Positions 21,780 to 33,070 of a stretch of 64,000 nucleotides of DNA are shown here, one piece after another. The first letter of the stretch is position 1. The number at the start of each line of letters is the position of its first letter. Source of the DNA: Schistocephalus solidus (Eukaryota; Platyhelminthes; Cestoda; Diphyllobothriidea; Diphyllobothriidae); NCBI GenBank assembly GCA_017591395.1, contig WEDG01001551.1, positions 124,001 through 188,000 on the forward strand. The letters run 5' to 3'. Under the pieces are notes generated by a model, which ran no database searches, was not told the DNA's origin, and saw only the letters and a program-made list of their open reading frames with translations. A program made the position numbers and the translations under genes.

Positions 21780-22600
21780 CCAGGATGCAGTGCAGAATGA
21801 GAAGATGCGATCGTTGGAGCAAGACGTTTATTGGCCCACTCACTCCACTTGGAGTTGGGGATGCACACAGGCCAGAAGCAAACATCAACCGCCGGGTCAT
21901 CAGTTCAAAAGACCATTACCACGACAAAAAGGTCTGGCATTGTTTACCGGATCTAGTGCAGTTGTGATCGAAACAACTACATCGGTGAAACCGAGCGATT
22001 ACTCCGGATGCGAATGACCGAACGCGCACCTGTGGGGAGGAGAAAAGACGCTAGCTCTCAGGTTTCAGCTCACTCGACGAGACCCGGCCATATTTTCAAG
22101 TTTGATGAGGCCTAAAGCCTTGCAAGAGGTGATAACCGCGTGAGCCAGGAACTGCTCGAGTCATGGTTCACAGGCCCACAGTCCATTAACAAGCGCAATG
22201 GCCTTCCGTTCCCATATTCCGTGTTGGGGCATCGGATGAGCATAGGAATAAAATAACGTGGGAGAACGTGGGTAGCCAAAACCTCCAATGACATTGAGCC
22301 AAATCGCATGATCATTATTACGCCCAAATCCAACATGGATTACGAAACCAAGAACATTGACGACTCGAACGCGGACAGTCAAGCTATCGTCTTATCAATT
22401 ACGACCCCCAGCGGTGATCGTGAGAGCTGCTAATTGCAGTACGTATGCGATGGCGTGGCCACTGCCAATTATAATTACTGCCCACCTTGTGCCTCCAGTT
22501 CCCTTATATGCTACTGTTTCCAATGATGGGTTCAAGTGAGAATCTGAAACGTCAGGCCGATAAATTTCTTGTTCCAATGATTGCATCTTCTCCTTTTACA
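21780..22600 (+). repeat. PLE terminal-repeat-like sequence
   Basis: The stretch ends in a damaged hammerhead-like motif (22515-22558) and shares blocks with 62941-63250 (reverse orientation) and, around CCACTTGGAGTTGG, with 24420-24770. No GIY-YIG or reverse transcriptase frame is attached, so it is probably a solo or 5'-truncated PLE end. Short frames on the minus strand recur between copies because the DNA recurs. Confidence 0.45.
22515..22558 (+). ncRNA. Damaged hammerhead-like motif HH4
   Basis: GGUUC and GAAUC can pair as helix II and GAAACGUC is intact, but the core reads CCAAUGA instead of CUGAUGA, changing U4 and G5. Cleavage is not expected. Its value is as a marker of PLE ancestry. 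Confidence 0.45.
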
Positions 22601-23454
22601 GAGATATTTTACGTCCCATTACCAAGTCTGCTTATCGGAGGCAGTAAAAAAAGGACTGTCTACCTCATTGATAGTGGTAAATAGCTAGACCAGACAAATA
22701 ATCTTGTCTCTCTTTGATTTGGTGCTCCTGGAATCATTCAGGATTAAGAAACTTTCGCATAGGCTGCCCACTAAAATCTTGTGAGCTTTGACCAGAGAAT
22801 ATAGGTAGGTGGCTAAACTTACCTCCTAACTTCCAGGTTTGGCGTACACCGATGGAATCTCGATCACAGCGAAACCAGGTCAGTGCTATCTTGCCAATAG
22901 AGTGACTACTGAAATGTTTGCAAAATTGACCTCATGAATGGTATGCATGACTGACGAAACATGAAAGATTCATAGGGAAACACGGCATCGAGTTGAAAAT
23001 TTACGATAAGTCTGTTTAGTTAAAAGTAGAATTGCCCACACAATCAACTGTATTCATAAAAATCAAAATCGACCGCCAAAATTGTAGGATAGCTGACTCG
23101 AGACTCCAAGACAATAAACAATCTTCAAAGAATTGAGCCTTTGGGATTCTGAACTGTGGTAAAACTAGTAGGTTGGGGTTTATAAAATGGGATATGACCT
23201 GCACTTTCATCAGAATCTTCGGGACATCGACGATGTTAGACCTGTGTTCTTTGACTTAAACAGGTAAATGATGAAAAACGACGAAGCCTACAAGATGCAC
23301 GAAGCATGGGCAGCCTTCCCTTTAAAGAGCATGGTTAAATATTATGCTAAGAGAGATGCAGCAACCTTTATCTGGTTACCCATATACTATCTTGACCTGT
23401 GATATGCAAGAGCAGAAAATGTAGAGGATAGAGTGAAGTATTTTACACCGGCTA
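22601..23454. other. Unassigned, no gene seen
   Basis: No long frame or recognised repeat. It leads directly into the tandem duplication. Confidence 0.4.
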
Positions 23455-23760
23455 TCGGTCAGTACGTCTAGAATCAGGAGATACTTGACTGAGTTGCAAT
23501 AAAATTTTGAATAAGACAGCAAACTGTAAGCGGTCACCTTAAGATCGACATTCCAGTTTTCAGAGCAGCTTCAATAGTATCTTGTTCATTGAGTCTTTGT
23601 CGGGTAAGCGGTCAGTACGTCTAGAATCAGAAGCGACTTGACTGAGTTGCAATAACATTTTGAACAAGACAGCAAAATGTAAGCGGTCACCTTAAGATCG
23701 ACATTCCAGTTTTCAGAGCAGCTTCAACAGTATCTTGTTCATTGAGTCTTTGTCGGGTTA
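23455..23760 (+). repeat. 153-bp tandem duplication
   Basis: Copy 1 is 23455-23607 and copy 2 is 23608-23760, head to tail with about 95% identity by eye and no length difference. Both begin CGGTCAGTACGTCTAGAATC and end TTGAGTCTTTGTCGGG. No coding potential is evident. A recent local duplication fits best. Confidence 0.95.
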
Positions 23761-24419
23761 GCTACTGTACCCTCGGATCTGATCCTACTCCTTCGTACAA
23801 AAGTTCAAACTCCGTTTTCAACAGTTCTACACAGAAGAACGTTACCAGGCGAATATTTGCACATGCTACTAACGCTAAAGGTTGTTTCGTATGCCAAAAG
23901 GCTGTTTAATTTTCCATGGGGTAAATGGGAAAACCTTTTGAAACGCGCGGATCAACTACAAAAGCGTCCAACTCAAAATTTAGGGAGACACCGTTTCAAG
24001 GACAATGTTCGCTCATTACCGGAAACTTCAAGCGACTCGGCAGGCAGCGTATATGCATAAATAATTAACAGCACCCGCATTCATATCTGTAGGTCGTATT
24101 TTATGTGATGATGGCGTGTTAGTCCGCCCCCGGGTCGTTACTTGCAATGTTTTCCTCATAGTAGTTGATTCTTGACGTGACGATTACTAGCCATTTAGCT
24201 CACCGTTACGGTAGATGTTAGTCGTTCGCAGACTTCTACGTGGTCCTAGTTACTGTGTTTGGGTCAAATCGTAGCACAGCATACGAAGGCGGGAGGTCGT
24301 TATGCCTACTAATTAACTGAAGGCCGGAGAACCATGAATCAAGCAGTTTACGGCTCACACGGTTTCGACCATAGAATTGTGGTTGAGTCCCGTCGAACGA
24401 ACCGCGAGTTGTCTTCTAG

Positions 24420-24770
24420 CATCATTCATCCTCCCTACCACAGCATGTTCGGCCATTCACGCCAAAAGTAATCCTCGAGTTTCTCCAAGGCCGTTGCTTT
24501 GTTCGTACCTGCACCGGTTCGGATAAGCGACTCCAGATGTTGCCTACCGGGTAGCTCAGCCGCATGGCCTGACGCCTGACGACGTTGTTGAAAGCCGTCA
24601 ACTGCCTTCTCACGCCACTCGGAGTTGGATTTGCATTATCAAGCGTCAAAGTATGAGCACTTCTAATGGTATTATAAAAGAAATGTGTTGTTCGCCTAAG
24701 CCCCAAGTACGACAGCGATCGGTTGCCATTGTGGTGCGCACTGCGATACTGATTCACATTACCCTTAAAT
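24420..24770 (-). repeat. Dispersed repeat, probably PLE-terminal related
   Basis: Shares a CCACTCGGAGTTGGATTTGC-like block with 21830-21870. A 111-codon minus-strand frame (24757-24422) is open but unrecognised. It directly follows the end of the LINE-E C-terminus at about 24775. The family assignment is tentative. Confidence 0.35.
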
Positions 24771-24774
24771 GATT

Positions 24775-26150
24775 CTACAAATGCGGACTTAACAGCATTC
24801 TTGGTCTAAGCATTTCAAACTTCAACCACTCTTTTGGAGAAGAATTTCCGTGCCTCCATCCTGGCACCGGTCACACGTAGTTTGACTGGATGAACCAGAA
24901 GTCTCCAGGTACAAGACAGCACTACTGACCGCGAAAAATGTGGGCTGTTTGTATCAGGGTCACCTCACTGCTAGCCAACTCAATGGAACGAGATCGAGAC
25001 TGGATAATCGTTTTTCCTAGGGAAGTGAGCCCTGTCTATTCATACGTTTGGTTGTAGGATTTTCAACTTCTTGGAGGATTCTGAGGTCCTTAACGGTCCA
25101 GGGTCTCAATGCATAGATACATAACTTCGATTGCGGCAGCACAAACATTCGAAAGCCTTGCGCAGCCGGCTTCATAGAAAGAAAAGGTGTGCTTGAAGGC
25201 ATATGGGAGTGACATCGTGGACTTTGCTACGTTTGGGCAGTCTAGCGAGGGTATAGAAGAATTCGTGATCCACACACCCAAGTCCTTCTGCGCGTCCACA
25301 TCTTGCAGTGTTATGCCAATCAAATAGTCGACGATGCGGTTCAGAGAGCTGATCCCGCCGATTCACAGTAAGTTACGCTTCTTCGTGTTAAACGGTGAAG
25401 GTCATTTATTCGAACTTTATTCGAGTCGGTTTAGGCTTGCATGCAGGCGCTCTTTGTGAACTTCATTTGGGAGGACGCTTAAGATCTTGATATTATCGGT
25501 AAGCATGGTAACATCCCAATCCAGTTCATTGAAACAGTAGTTAACTGATATAATGAGCAGAGTAGGACCAAGAACAGAGCCTTGGTGAACACCAATGAAA
25601 AGCATAGAGAGAGGCTTTGTAAAATAACGAACGCACCCATTCTACATCACCGGTACGTTATTGGGACCGCCGATTTCACTTACTTTAGTACTAGCAGCTC
25701 GTTTCGAACAATCGCCTTGGTGAAATGAGCGGTCTCAAGTATTGTGGCCTCTTCAAAGTCACTCACAGGAGAGTTGAATCCAGTTTCCCTAGCTAAGACA
25801 AACCTGAAAAATGTCTGAACATAATCAGCTTTCGGTCCAGCTTCAACGAGGTCTATACCTTCAGGGGTCCTCAGTAGAGGCATTGGATCTCTGTTTCACG
25901 TGCTCAGCCAAGTGTAACCGTAGGATAATGTTGGTATCTTTGCGGCATGGTTGAGGTGATTCAGCTCGAATTCCCGTCTTGTTCTGAGAATAGGCGCCTC
26001 CACTCGATTTCTTTGAAATTTTTATGCACCTATGCCTGTGGTCAGTAAGAAATTTCTTCGCGGTTTGTGTCGCCCTTGCCACGGCGAAAACTGGTGGCTC
26101 TGACGGTTTCACAGGGTAGTGTGATAACTGACTGAGCACTCTGCAGGCAC
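24775..26150 (-). pseudogene. LINE-E: decayed LINE of the LINE-C family
   Basis: Minus strand from 26150: a basic EN-RT linker with RATQTAKKFLTDHRHR, the lead-in KADYVQTFFRFVLARETG, then after a gap QGSVLGPTLLIISVN (motif B), MLTDNIKIL (motif C with Asn for the second Asp), AQKDLGVWITNS, CIYALRPWTVKDLRILQEVE, and a C-terminus with HPVKLRVTGARMEARKFFSK. Frameshifts and stops are frequent and the palm N-terminal half is missing. The KLRVTGAR ending and the DN motif are shared with LINE-C. Confidence 0.8.
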
Positions 26151-26223
26151 CAAAGCCTCTTGCACCTGCACTGGTGTGTGATCACCACCTCGGCCTACAA
26201 TCTCAACGGGGTCAAAGTTTACG

Positions 26224-26799
26224 GTGTGCGTCGTCTGCGTAGCGTGGGTTGTCACCTGCGGTTTTAATTCAAACCTCGAACAACCAACTGGTATTCATGC
26301 ATTCCTGTTCCCAGCCGTAGTTGCCCTCTCTGCAGGAGCATCAAAGTCAGTATATTATGGCTGTCTTCTCCCGGTAAGGGATGAGTTCTTATGTTCACAT
26401 CAATTGACGGCTGAGCATGACCTATGTGTGACGTTTATTTCGAACGGCTCGCTGGATGGGTTTATGGTCTTGGAGACGCCGACGGGTTCCCAGTTTAGTA
26501 GACTACATTCAATTTCTCTACGGCCATCGGACTTTTTAACGAATTTTTTATTGATAACCCAAACCCAAACCTTATGCCTACCCCTAAACTCAACTATAAC
26601 ACGTACTCCAACACTTACCTTAATAGACCTACAACTTAGCGCAGGTGGGTGGTTCTTATTCCCGTCTCTCGCCGATTTCATAACTGCATCGCCACTGACA
26701 ACGACAACACGACTATTAGTTAAAATATATGTGCCAAAAACGCTTTTTACTGTAAACGCCACATCTTCAAAACAATTCACCTTACTTAAATTTTCCTAG
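26224..26799 (+). other. Open frame over a telomere-like repeat tract
   Basis: A 191-codon frame with no recognised domain. Its second half covers a tract of CTAACC-like words (CCCAAACCTTATGCCTACCC), which yields Thr/Leu-rich translation on this strand and a competing 126-codon frame on the other. The same kind of tract lies at 51360-51510 and 57835-57990. A dispersed repeat is more likely than a gene. Confidence 0.25.
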
Positions 26800-27964
26800 G
26801 AAACATCTTACATGCTTTTGCGAACTATTTACATACCATTAAGAACAAATCATTTTGCGTGAAGTAAACTGCACAGGAAGTTTAAGAGGCGAGGCAGATA
26901 CGGGCTGACAATTTCACTCAAAGACGAGGATCAGAAAGGGAATTTGAGGGACTACCATGACCAAGTATTAGCCCGTAGAAAGCACCCTTGCCACTGGCCT
27001 CACCCCTACCGTCACCATCAACACCAAATTCATCTTCGTTTTTAACTCCTTATCACCGAAAATTCACTTTACCTTCAACGGTAGAGAGGGAGAGGTACGC
27101 TTCACTTTGGAAATAAAATTCCAAAACTTTCAACAAAAAATCATCCATCCACCCGGAATAAGACTGGAAACACAAACCACAGAACACCGGAAGATCACGG
27201 ACGAATGGTTGACGACTGCAACTTTGGACATCATAAAGAATCTTCCTTGAATGAGTCTCAAAATGCAGATCAAATTGGACCTCCTTCCAAACAGTGCCAG
27301 CGTCGTGCGCTGGTGACCTCATTATTCTACTTCCAGTAAACACAGACGGTTACAATTTGTTAAATAATGGGCTAAATAGGCCAACCGATGTACAGATAAG
27401 AATATCCACATGCGAATGGAGATCAGAAAAAATGGCGGCTCAGTTTCAAAAGCCCGCCGTAGCCAACAGTTGAGCGTTTGAGGTATTGATCCAAAGTGAG
27501 GGATAAAAAAGGCAATTCAAATCACACTGAGCATTATCAGCACAGATACGCTCGGATCTGTTGAAAGAGAAAAAATTAAAGTCAAAGGAATCGCAACTGT
27601 ACATGGCTCTGCCAGACGGACGTCGGCCATAGCCTAACCAGCAAGGGGAGGACTTGCAGCATTCGATTTGCACAGGTCGAGAAATGCTATTAGTGCATAG
27701 TTAAAGCCTATTGCCAGGCGGGGCAAACTTACCTGCGCAAGCAAAACGACAGCTAGGCAGTCAACTGAGAAAACGGACTTCTGGGTTGTGCAAATAAAAC
27801 AAATCAATTGCCTTTGAGTAAGACACAACAGGTATGAAAACGTCCTACTTCTACTGCTGCTCGCGCCACATTTTATTCCTTTTTTCGTTCGGTAGACTAA
27901 GGTTTTCGCGAAGGGTGGAAGTGGCGCCCACTGATCAGGTTACGAGACATGCTCGTCCAATTAC
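26800..27964. other. Unassigned, no gene seen
   Basis: Several 60-100 codon frames on the minus strand, none recognised and none with convincing splice context or conserved motifs. Confidence 0.4.
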
Positions 27965-28110
27965 GCCATGGGGTTCCAGGTAGAACCCTCGCAGACAGAC
28001 CATCACATAGCGACTAGTTGCGTATGCAGTCAAGAAGATACCAGCAAAGACAAAAGAGGCTGGAATGGCCATTTCTGGTTTATTATCCGTTGTCAACCAG
28101 CGATACCCAT
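27965..28110 (-). repeat. SINE body fragment, minus orientation
   Basis: Contains GGAATGGCCATTTCTGGTTT, the most conserved block of the SINE clustered at 33426-34808, with the CAAAGACAA block before it and CAACCAGCGATACCCA after it. The tRNA-like head is missing. Confidence 0.7.
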
Positions 28111-29419
28111 AAATAGCCATCCCGTTCTGCCTTGTCATTATCAGCATATATACCCAGTCGGTTGCGTTCAGGAGTTCTAGACGGAGCCCCCGAGACATAA
28201 TGATAATAACACATCTTTGGAGGCGTTTAGACGTGTGCAATATTTGTCGAAAAGAGTCAGTTTCACAACGGGCCGGGATTTCCGAAAAAACACTCAGTAC
28301 ACTTGCAAAATGTTCCCAAAATAACATTTTTAATGATTCGCCTTACTTGCATTACGAGGTGCAAGAAAAATCGAAGCGTTAGGCCCGATGGAGCATGCCC
28401 GAGCTTCATAGTGTGCAGAAGAACACGCAAATATCTGGAGATGGGGAGTGGATGTTGCTGGGTAAAATGCAAGGCATTACACTACTCCTGGATAAAGATC
28501 TCATCCGTTCCCCATAAATCGTTTGTAGGACAAAATAAAAATATATACACCATGAGTCGCTGAAAAGATTTCAAACAGGATATTAGCGGGAAGTGAATTA
28601 CCCGGATTGCAGTTGCATTTTGAGTAACCTTTAACTGTTTGAAAAAACATTTCATGCAGGAAACCCAGTTTATTGATGTACCTTGTTGTCTTAAGCTTGT
28701 AAGACAATCCAGAAAGCAAAAAAGAGCACACCGGGATTTATGATCCGGTTTCAAGTCATAAAAAGACAGTCTTGTGAAAAAACAGTTTGCATGAATGACT
28801 GAGAGAGTCAATCTACGTCGTAAGACAATCAAGACGTTATTTGCCATTAGATTTAGGGTGGAACCAAGTCACGCGGTAAACCAAAAACCCACTCAGACTG
28901 GCATTTTCCGGAAACAGTCACCAAATGCCCGCTTTGTCAAATAAGGGTGAGAGGCAAAACATGAGAGTCCACCATGCAAAGAAATTACAAACTGAAAGAC
29001 TGAAAATATAAATTTACTCAGGCACTAAAAAGCAAACATGTACAGGGAAAAATAGGTATAAAAAGTTTTCGGCAGTTGAGAAACGAAAAGTATCACAACT
29101 TGGGTGAGTGCATGTCAGTGATCATCTACCAGAAGGCAGCTGCTCACAGAGACCGACAAGGTCAGAGGGTGATAAGTAGAGTTCAACCAGCACTAATAGG
29201 CAAATGTCTCTGAAAAAAGAGAAGACAAAGGGTTCGGAAGGGAGTATAACCCAGAGGAGGGCTGTAGAAAAGTAGGGAACGTTGGCACAGCTGGATGGCT
29301 CCAGGTAAAAAGTAAGCATAACAATGTCTGCACGAGGGGCAGGTGGAAGACGGTATGGAAGAAAAAGCGAAGTTCGAAAGAAGAGGAAAGACTGGCAAAG
29401 TGGAAGGCAAGACGGGTTG
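28111..29419. other. Downstream flank and possible 3' UTR of the Rab exchange factor gene
   Basis: The host gene's stop codon is at 29422-29420, so minus-strand sequence just below 29419 should be 3' UTR. No clear AATAAA was seen in the first 400 bases; an AGTAAA lies near 29017. Minus-strand frames of about 120 codons (29487-29122, 28847-28482) are unrecognised and probably chance. Confidence 0.35.
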
Positions 29420-29707
29420 TTACTCAAGCAAGGGTAGGCCGTAGCCAAGGCGTGCCAGGGCGACAGCTGCCCGCCGACGCTGCACATTTTCGAACTGATG
29501 CCAACGCAGAGTTTTCTGGGTCTCGGCCGAGGTCATTGTGGGCCTATCCGAGGATTGCGGAGAATCTAGGGAACTAGGGGTGCCGGTGAGACCTCGACGA
29601 ATCAGTGTGAGGTACTGAAATAGGTCGGCCACCGCAGCGATTCTCTGGCGAGCAGAACTTGAAATTTGCCAGCTGTGCGACTCAGAGGATCCGTCTGATT
29701 TGGATAC
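29420..29707 (-). CDS. RAB3IP: Rab3/Rab8 exchange factor (Rabin8/RAB3IP-like), terminal exon
   Basis: Final exon, 96 codons including the stop. It starts after a TTTACAG acceptor in phase 0 and ends TTGCTTGAGTAA. The protein reads ARQRIAAVADLFQYLTLIRRG, a serine-rich stretch, then WHQFENVQRRRAAVALARLG before the stop. The Rabin8/GRAB C-terminus has the same plan: a YRI..VCNFFTYIRYIQQG helix, then a FW..MQLRKEMSLAKLG helix. The family binds and activates Rab8/Rab3-type GTPases in vesicle transport and ciliogenesis. Joining it directly to exon 37762-37364 keeps phase and gives nearly the spacing between KCAL and this helix in vertebrate proteins. The exon lies 50 bp from a (TA)n tract and a PLE end. 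Confidence 0.85.
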   Translation of the reverse strand, partial: VSKSDGSSESHSWQISSSARQRIAAVADLFQYLTLIRRGLTGTPSSLDSPQSSDRPTMTSAETQKTLRWHQFENVQRRRAAVALARLGYGLPLLE

Positions 29708-29753
29708 CTGTAAAGATATGGCCGGTTAATAAAACATAGGAACGCTGGCTATA

Positions 29754-29756
<3 letters not shown>

Positions 29757-29801
<45 letters not shown>
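29757..29801. repeat. (TA)n microsatellite
   Basis: About 45 bp of TA between the terminal exon's acceptor region and the end of PLE-3. Confidence 0.95.
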
Positions 29802-29802
<1 letters not shown>

Positions 29803-29804
<2 letters not shown>

Positions 29805-29846
29805 TCCGACGTTTCGAACTCTCACGCGAACCCATCGTCAAGGAAT
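29803..29846 (-). ncRNA. Damaged hammerhead-like motif HH5, intronic and sense
   Basis: On the minus strand: UUGACGA, a GGGUUC...GAGAGUUC helix II region, GAAACGUC, GGAUG. Position 3 of the core is U instead of the required C, so activity is doubtful. It lies about 100 nt upstream of the terminal exon's splice acceptor and is sense to the host transcript. Confidence 0.4.
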
Positions 29847-30286
29847 AAAAGGTTCACCACATATTTAAATCACCTCTGCCGAGTATGACCTTCATCAGCA
29901 CCATTGAGTTATTCGCACAGGGCCTAATATACAGCTGACAGATCGATACGTCTATTGATCGATTCCGCGGTCGAGTGCCAAGCTTCCTACAGCAGGCGTG
30001 AAATTCAGTCGCCTGACTGGTCCAGTATTCTCATTCTGCCAAAGTCAAATTCGTGATCTGGCAGGGACGCGTGAGCGGCTACCACGGAGAGTTTATCATT
30101 CCGTCTCAAAGCAAGCTTGTGCTCATGCATTCCCGTGCAAACCCGTTTGCCAGTTTCGCCAACATAATTGGCTCGACCACAATGCCAGTCAATCCGGTAA
30201 ATGACGCCGGATTTTTGGTTGAGGAGGATTGGGTCTTTAGGTTGCATGAAATGCCGACAGATTGTCACTTCCGGTCTGTGAGCCAC
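29803..30286 (-). pseudogene. PLE-3: 5'-truncated Penelope-like element, GIY-YIG part
   Basis: Minus strand from 30286: VAHRPEVTICRHFMQPKDP (linker between reverse transcriptase and nuclease), GVIYRIDWHCGRANYVGETG (GIY-YIG core with the YVGETG motif complete), RVCTGMHEHKLALRRNDK, and a C-terminal FDFGRMRILDQSGD before the stop at 30005. The nuclease part is uninterrupted, but the reverse transcriptase is entirely missing. The 5' edge coincides with the outer end of the 0.8-kb inverted-repeat arm. About 200 bp of 3' UTR follow, ending at HH5 and (TA)n. Confidence 0.85.
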
Positions 30287-31093
30287 GCTGAACATAGTCA
30301 TCTGATATCTTCCACGAGCTGAAAAAGTTATCAGTGTGGTTTTGCTGCGCTTAGCGGAGCTTTGTGAAAGATGTGTGAATTCGAATTGTCGGGCGACTAA
30401 ATTTCTTGTTCCATCTATCACGCATGCTTCTCAATTACTTCCTGGGACTTGCATTCTCGCTTGAAAGTGGCGTGTTAGGTGAGCTGGAAATAGAACGACC
30501 TTGTGTATCATGTTGTCTTCTCATGACTATCACAACAAATGCTTTTTTGGCATCAAGTTGCAAGGTCACGCCATCGTTATTGACCGTCTTCTTTGCACCA
30601 CCTCGTCGGAAGACCTTACAGCGAATTTGATCCACATGGCCTGCTACCTCCTGCTCACCCCTCACACCTAAGGGAATTAGACCAGAGGTACGCTAAGGGA
30701 AAGGCTTCACCACATGCCTTATATAGCTGGTGTCAGTGATGAATCAGGTTGTTACTGTCGGATGTTACTTTAAATGCACCTTTTCTCGGTCGGCTAATTA
30801 CGATTAGGATATTTGGAGCGCACCATGCTGTACGGGTAGAGAATAATACTTTCAAGGCAGATATTCCGCACTTGGTTTTACTCTTTGAGTTCTCAGTTTC
30901 GCACTTTTTGTGCAACACTTGGTTATATGCATACCTATATATGCAGAATAGTATGACCGGCAAAGACAAGAGTGACTGGAGACCTGTGGTTTGGTATGAC
31001 TGTCTAATGACGGCTAATAAACCAGAAATGGCCATTCCAGTCTCCCCTTGTCTGATCTAAACCGGCAAGCAATGAGCGAGTGGCGCAGTGGGT
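30286..31093 (+). repeat. Left arm of 0.8-kb inverted repeat in the last intron
   Basis: Matches 34840-35646 in inverted orientation. Paired positions sum to 65932-65933 throughout, and only a few substitutions are visible (about 97% identity by eye). A 76-codon frame (MRGEQEVAGHVDQIRCKVFR...) is preserved exactly in both arms, which reflects recent duplication and is not evidence of coding. The inner end contains a SINE body (GGCCATTCCAGTCTC block) and a tRNA-like start. Confidence 0.9.
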
Positions 31094-31135
31094 AGAGCGT
31101 TGGACTTCTAACAAGTAGGTTATGAAAGAGACTGT
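31066..31135 (+). repeat. tRNA-like SINE head, partial
   Basis: GAGCGAGTGGCGCAGTGGGT and AGAGCGTTGGACTTCTAA form an A box and a D arm (GCGC/GAGC), with an anticodon loop resembling tRNA-Arg(UCU). The 3' half (T arm, B box) is degraded to GGTTATG. It is not a functional tRNA gene. This is a different head from the one in the main SINE cluster. Confidence 0.5.
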
Positions 31136-31409
31136 ATCAATCTACCCATTTTTCTGTCGTCTCTCCTCTTCCATTATAACTTGGCCAACTTCGACCTGGT
31201 AATTGGTTGCTTGTTCGTGACCTTTGCCACCCATACGGAGCTTGTTTGCTTCGGGAAGCCAATAGGTCAGTGTGCGCCTATTCCTGTTCTCTATGCGGTT
31301 TCTGATATATGAACTCCAGAGATAATCAAGGAATTTATTTCTGAAATTATTATATCTATGCATATATATATCAGTGAAGATTTGACGAAGAAGAGGAGAC
31401 GAGTTCATG

Positions 31410-33070
31410 TACCGGAATGTTTTTGGACTGACATTTCGAAAACCCCCTCGTTTCCATCATTAGATTTGATCTTCCTGCTTCTTTTGACTGTTTCACCCTT
31501 GAAGCCTGCCTGGTAGTATATCCGTATTTGGAGTACGAAATTTGACCTGCCTGTTCGCTGCTGATTGGACTTGACTTCTTCAGCCCCTTGACATTTGTTT
31601 ATTCTGGTGCCGTCCTATTTTTTTTTGGAAAGTCAGCGTGCGTAGTGGCCTGCCCCTCGTCAGCCAGCGGAATGGTTAATCGTCGAGGCCCGCGTGAGTT
31701 GATTTCAACCTCGTGGGCGTGGTGGTGAGGCGGTGTTCCACGCTGGTCACATGGCCTCCGGCCGGCTCCTCTCTTCTTTTTCTCTGACGTCAGTTGTCGG
31801 CCACGCGTGATTTTTCTCGACTGTCAAATTGCACGTGCCCGAACTGACTCGAGCCTTGTACATATCGCCTAGTAGGCGGGATGCAAATCTATATGACTCT
31901 GTTAACTCTCCCCGTGGAGGACCAACTTTCGAGCAGCAGTTTGGCTTCTTATGGTTGGTTCGGCTGATTACTCTCACTTTCTCAAAGGCTAAACTGTGGT
32001 TCTTCTGCTGCATGGGGCCAGAGAATATAGACAGCCTACCCTTGTGGTTGATTGCAAACTGGCGTTCGTGCAATCTTGCGCCAAGGCCTTTGTCCGTTTC
32101 ACCAACATACCTCGCATCACAGTTATGGCATGGTTTGCTGTAGACTACTGCTGATTGTTCTGTCATTGCTAGCGGTTTTTTGGGCCTCATGATGTGCTGT
32201 CTGGTTGTTGAGCCTGGCTTATGAGCCACACCAATCCCGAAAGGTTTCCGGATTCTTGCCGTCGACTCTGATACGTTTTTCACATAAGGGATCGCGAACC
32301 AAAACTTCGAGTCTTCGCCTTTCGATCGCTCAAGGTTGGGCCTCCTAAGGCGCTTGCGTATAAAGGGCTTCGGATATCCGTTGTCTTCAAAGAGGGCATT
32401 CAAGTACTTAGTCTCCTCCTTTCCACTGTCTTCGCTGCAGTGTGTTTGAACGCGTTGGAAGAGGGTTCTGACACAACTGAGTTTGTGACCAACGGGCTGT
32501 TTGTTTCTGAAGTGCAGGATACGCATGGTGTTATTTGCCTTCCGGTAGACCGTTGTCCTTATTTTCTTGACTGCCAGGTTATTTACTTGGACGTCGAGGA
32601 AGGACAACTGATTGTTGACCTCTTCTTCCATCGTTAACTGGAGGTCGGGAAAGATGGAGTTCAAAAAAGTCTTGAAAGCCTGCACTTCGCCCCATTTGAT
32701 GATGACGAAAGTGTGGTCAACTTACCTGGCCCAGAATTTAGGGGGGCAAGAGCTGAAGACCAGCCGCTCTAGCCTCTGCAAGACTGCTTCAGCAATCAGT
32801 CCGGACAGAGGTGAGCTCATTGGTGTCCCCTTCTTTTGTTCGTAAACCTGGCCGTTTAACTGGAAGAAAGTTTTAAGACACAATCCCAGGAGCTCATCGA
32901 TGTGCACTCGTTTGAGCTGTTGGTCGGTTTCATCGTATTTTTATCAGAGAAGACCGTCAATAGTGTCGATAGCCAGATCGGCCGGAATAGAGGTAAACAA
33001 CAAGATTACGGCAAACAACATCACCTCGGCTGCGTCCACTTCCAGGTGTTGGATGTGGACAAAAAATATT
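31410..33070 (-). pseudogene. PLE-2: Penelope-like element with RT and GIY-YIG, broken
   Basis: Minus strand from about 33070: LLFTSIPADLAIDTIDGLL (palm motif A region; the usual FDV reads FAV), stops, VHIDELLGLCLKTFFQLNGQ, KKGTPMSSPLSGLIAEAVLQ (motif B region), then WAR, a stop, and VDHTFVIIKWGE where the catalytic YVDD should stand. The 312-codon frame from 32685 continues with LSFLDVQVNN, FAIPYVKNVSE, VVYSKPCHNCDARYVGETDK (GIY-YIG core) and LHERQFAINHKGR. Both palm aspartate motifs are damaged, so it cannot reverse-transcribe. The N-terminal third is missing. It is sense to the host gene. Confidence 0.9.
31426..31468 (-). ncRNA. Damaged hammerhead-like motif HH6
   Basis: In the 3' region of PLE-2: CUAAUGA replaces CUGAUGA (G5 to A) and GAAAUGUC replaces GAAACGUC, which also spoils the ACGU palindrome. 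Overall order and spacing match HH1. It is probably inactive. Confidence 0.45.

Noticed and set aside
30435..30665. Conserved 76-residue protein present twice (also 35267-35497)
   Set aside because: Identity is due to the recent inverted duplication. No domain is recognised, and the non-coding flanks are equally conserved.
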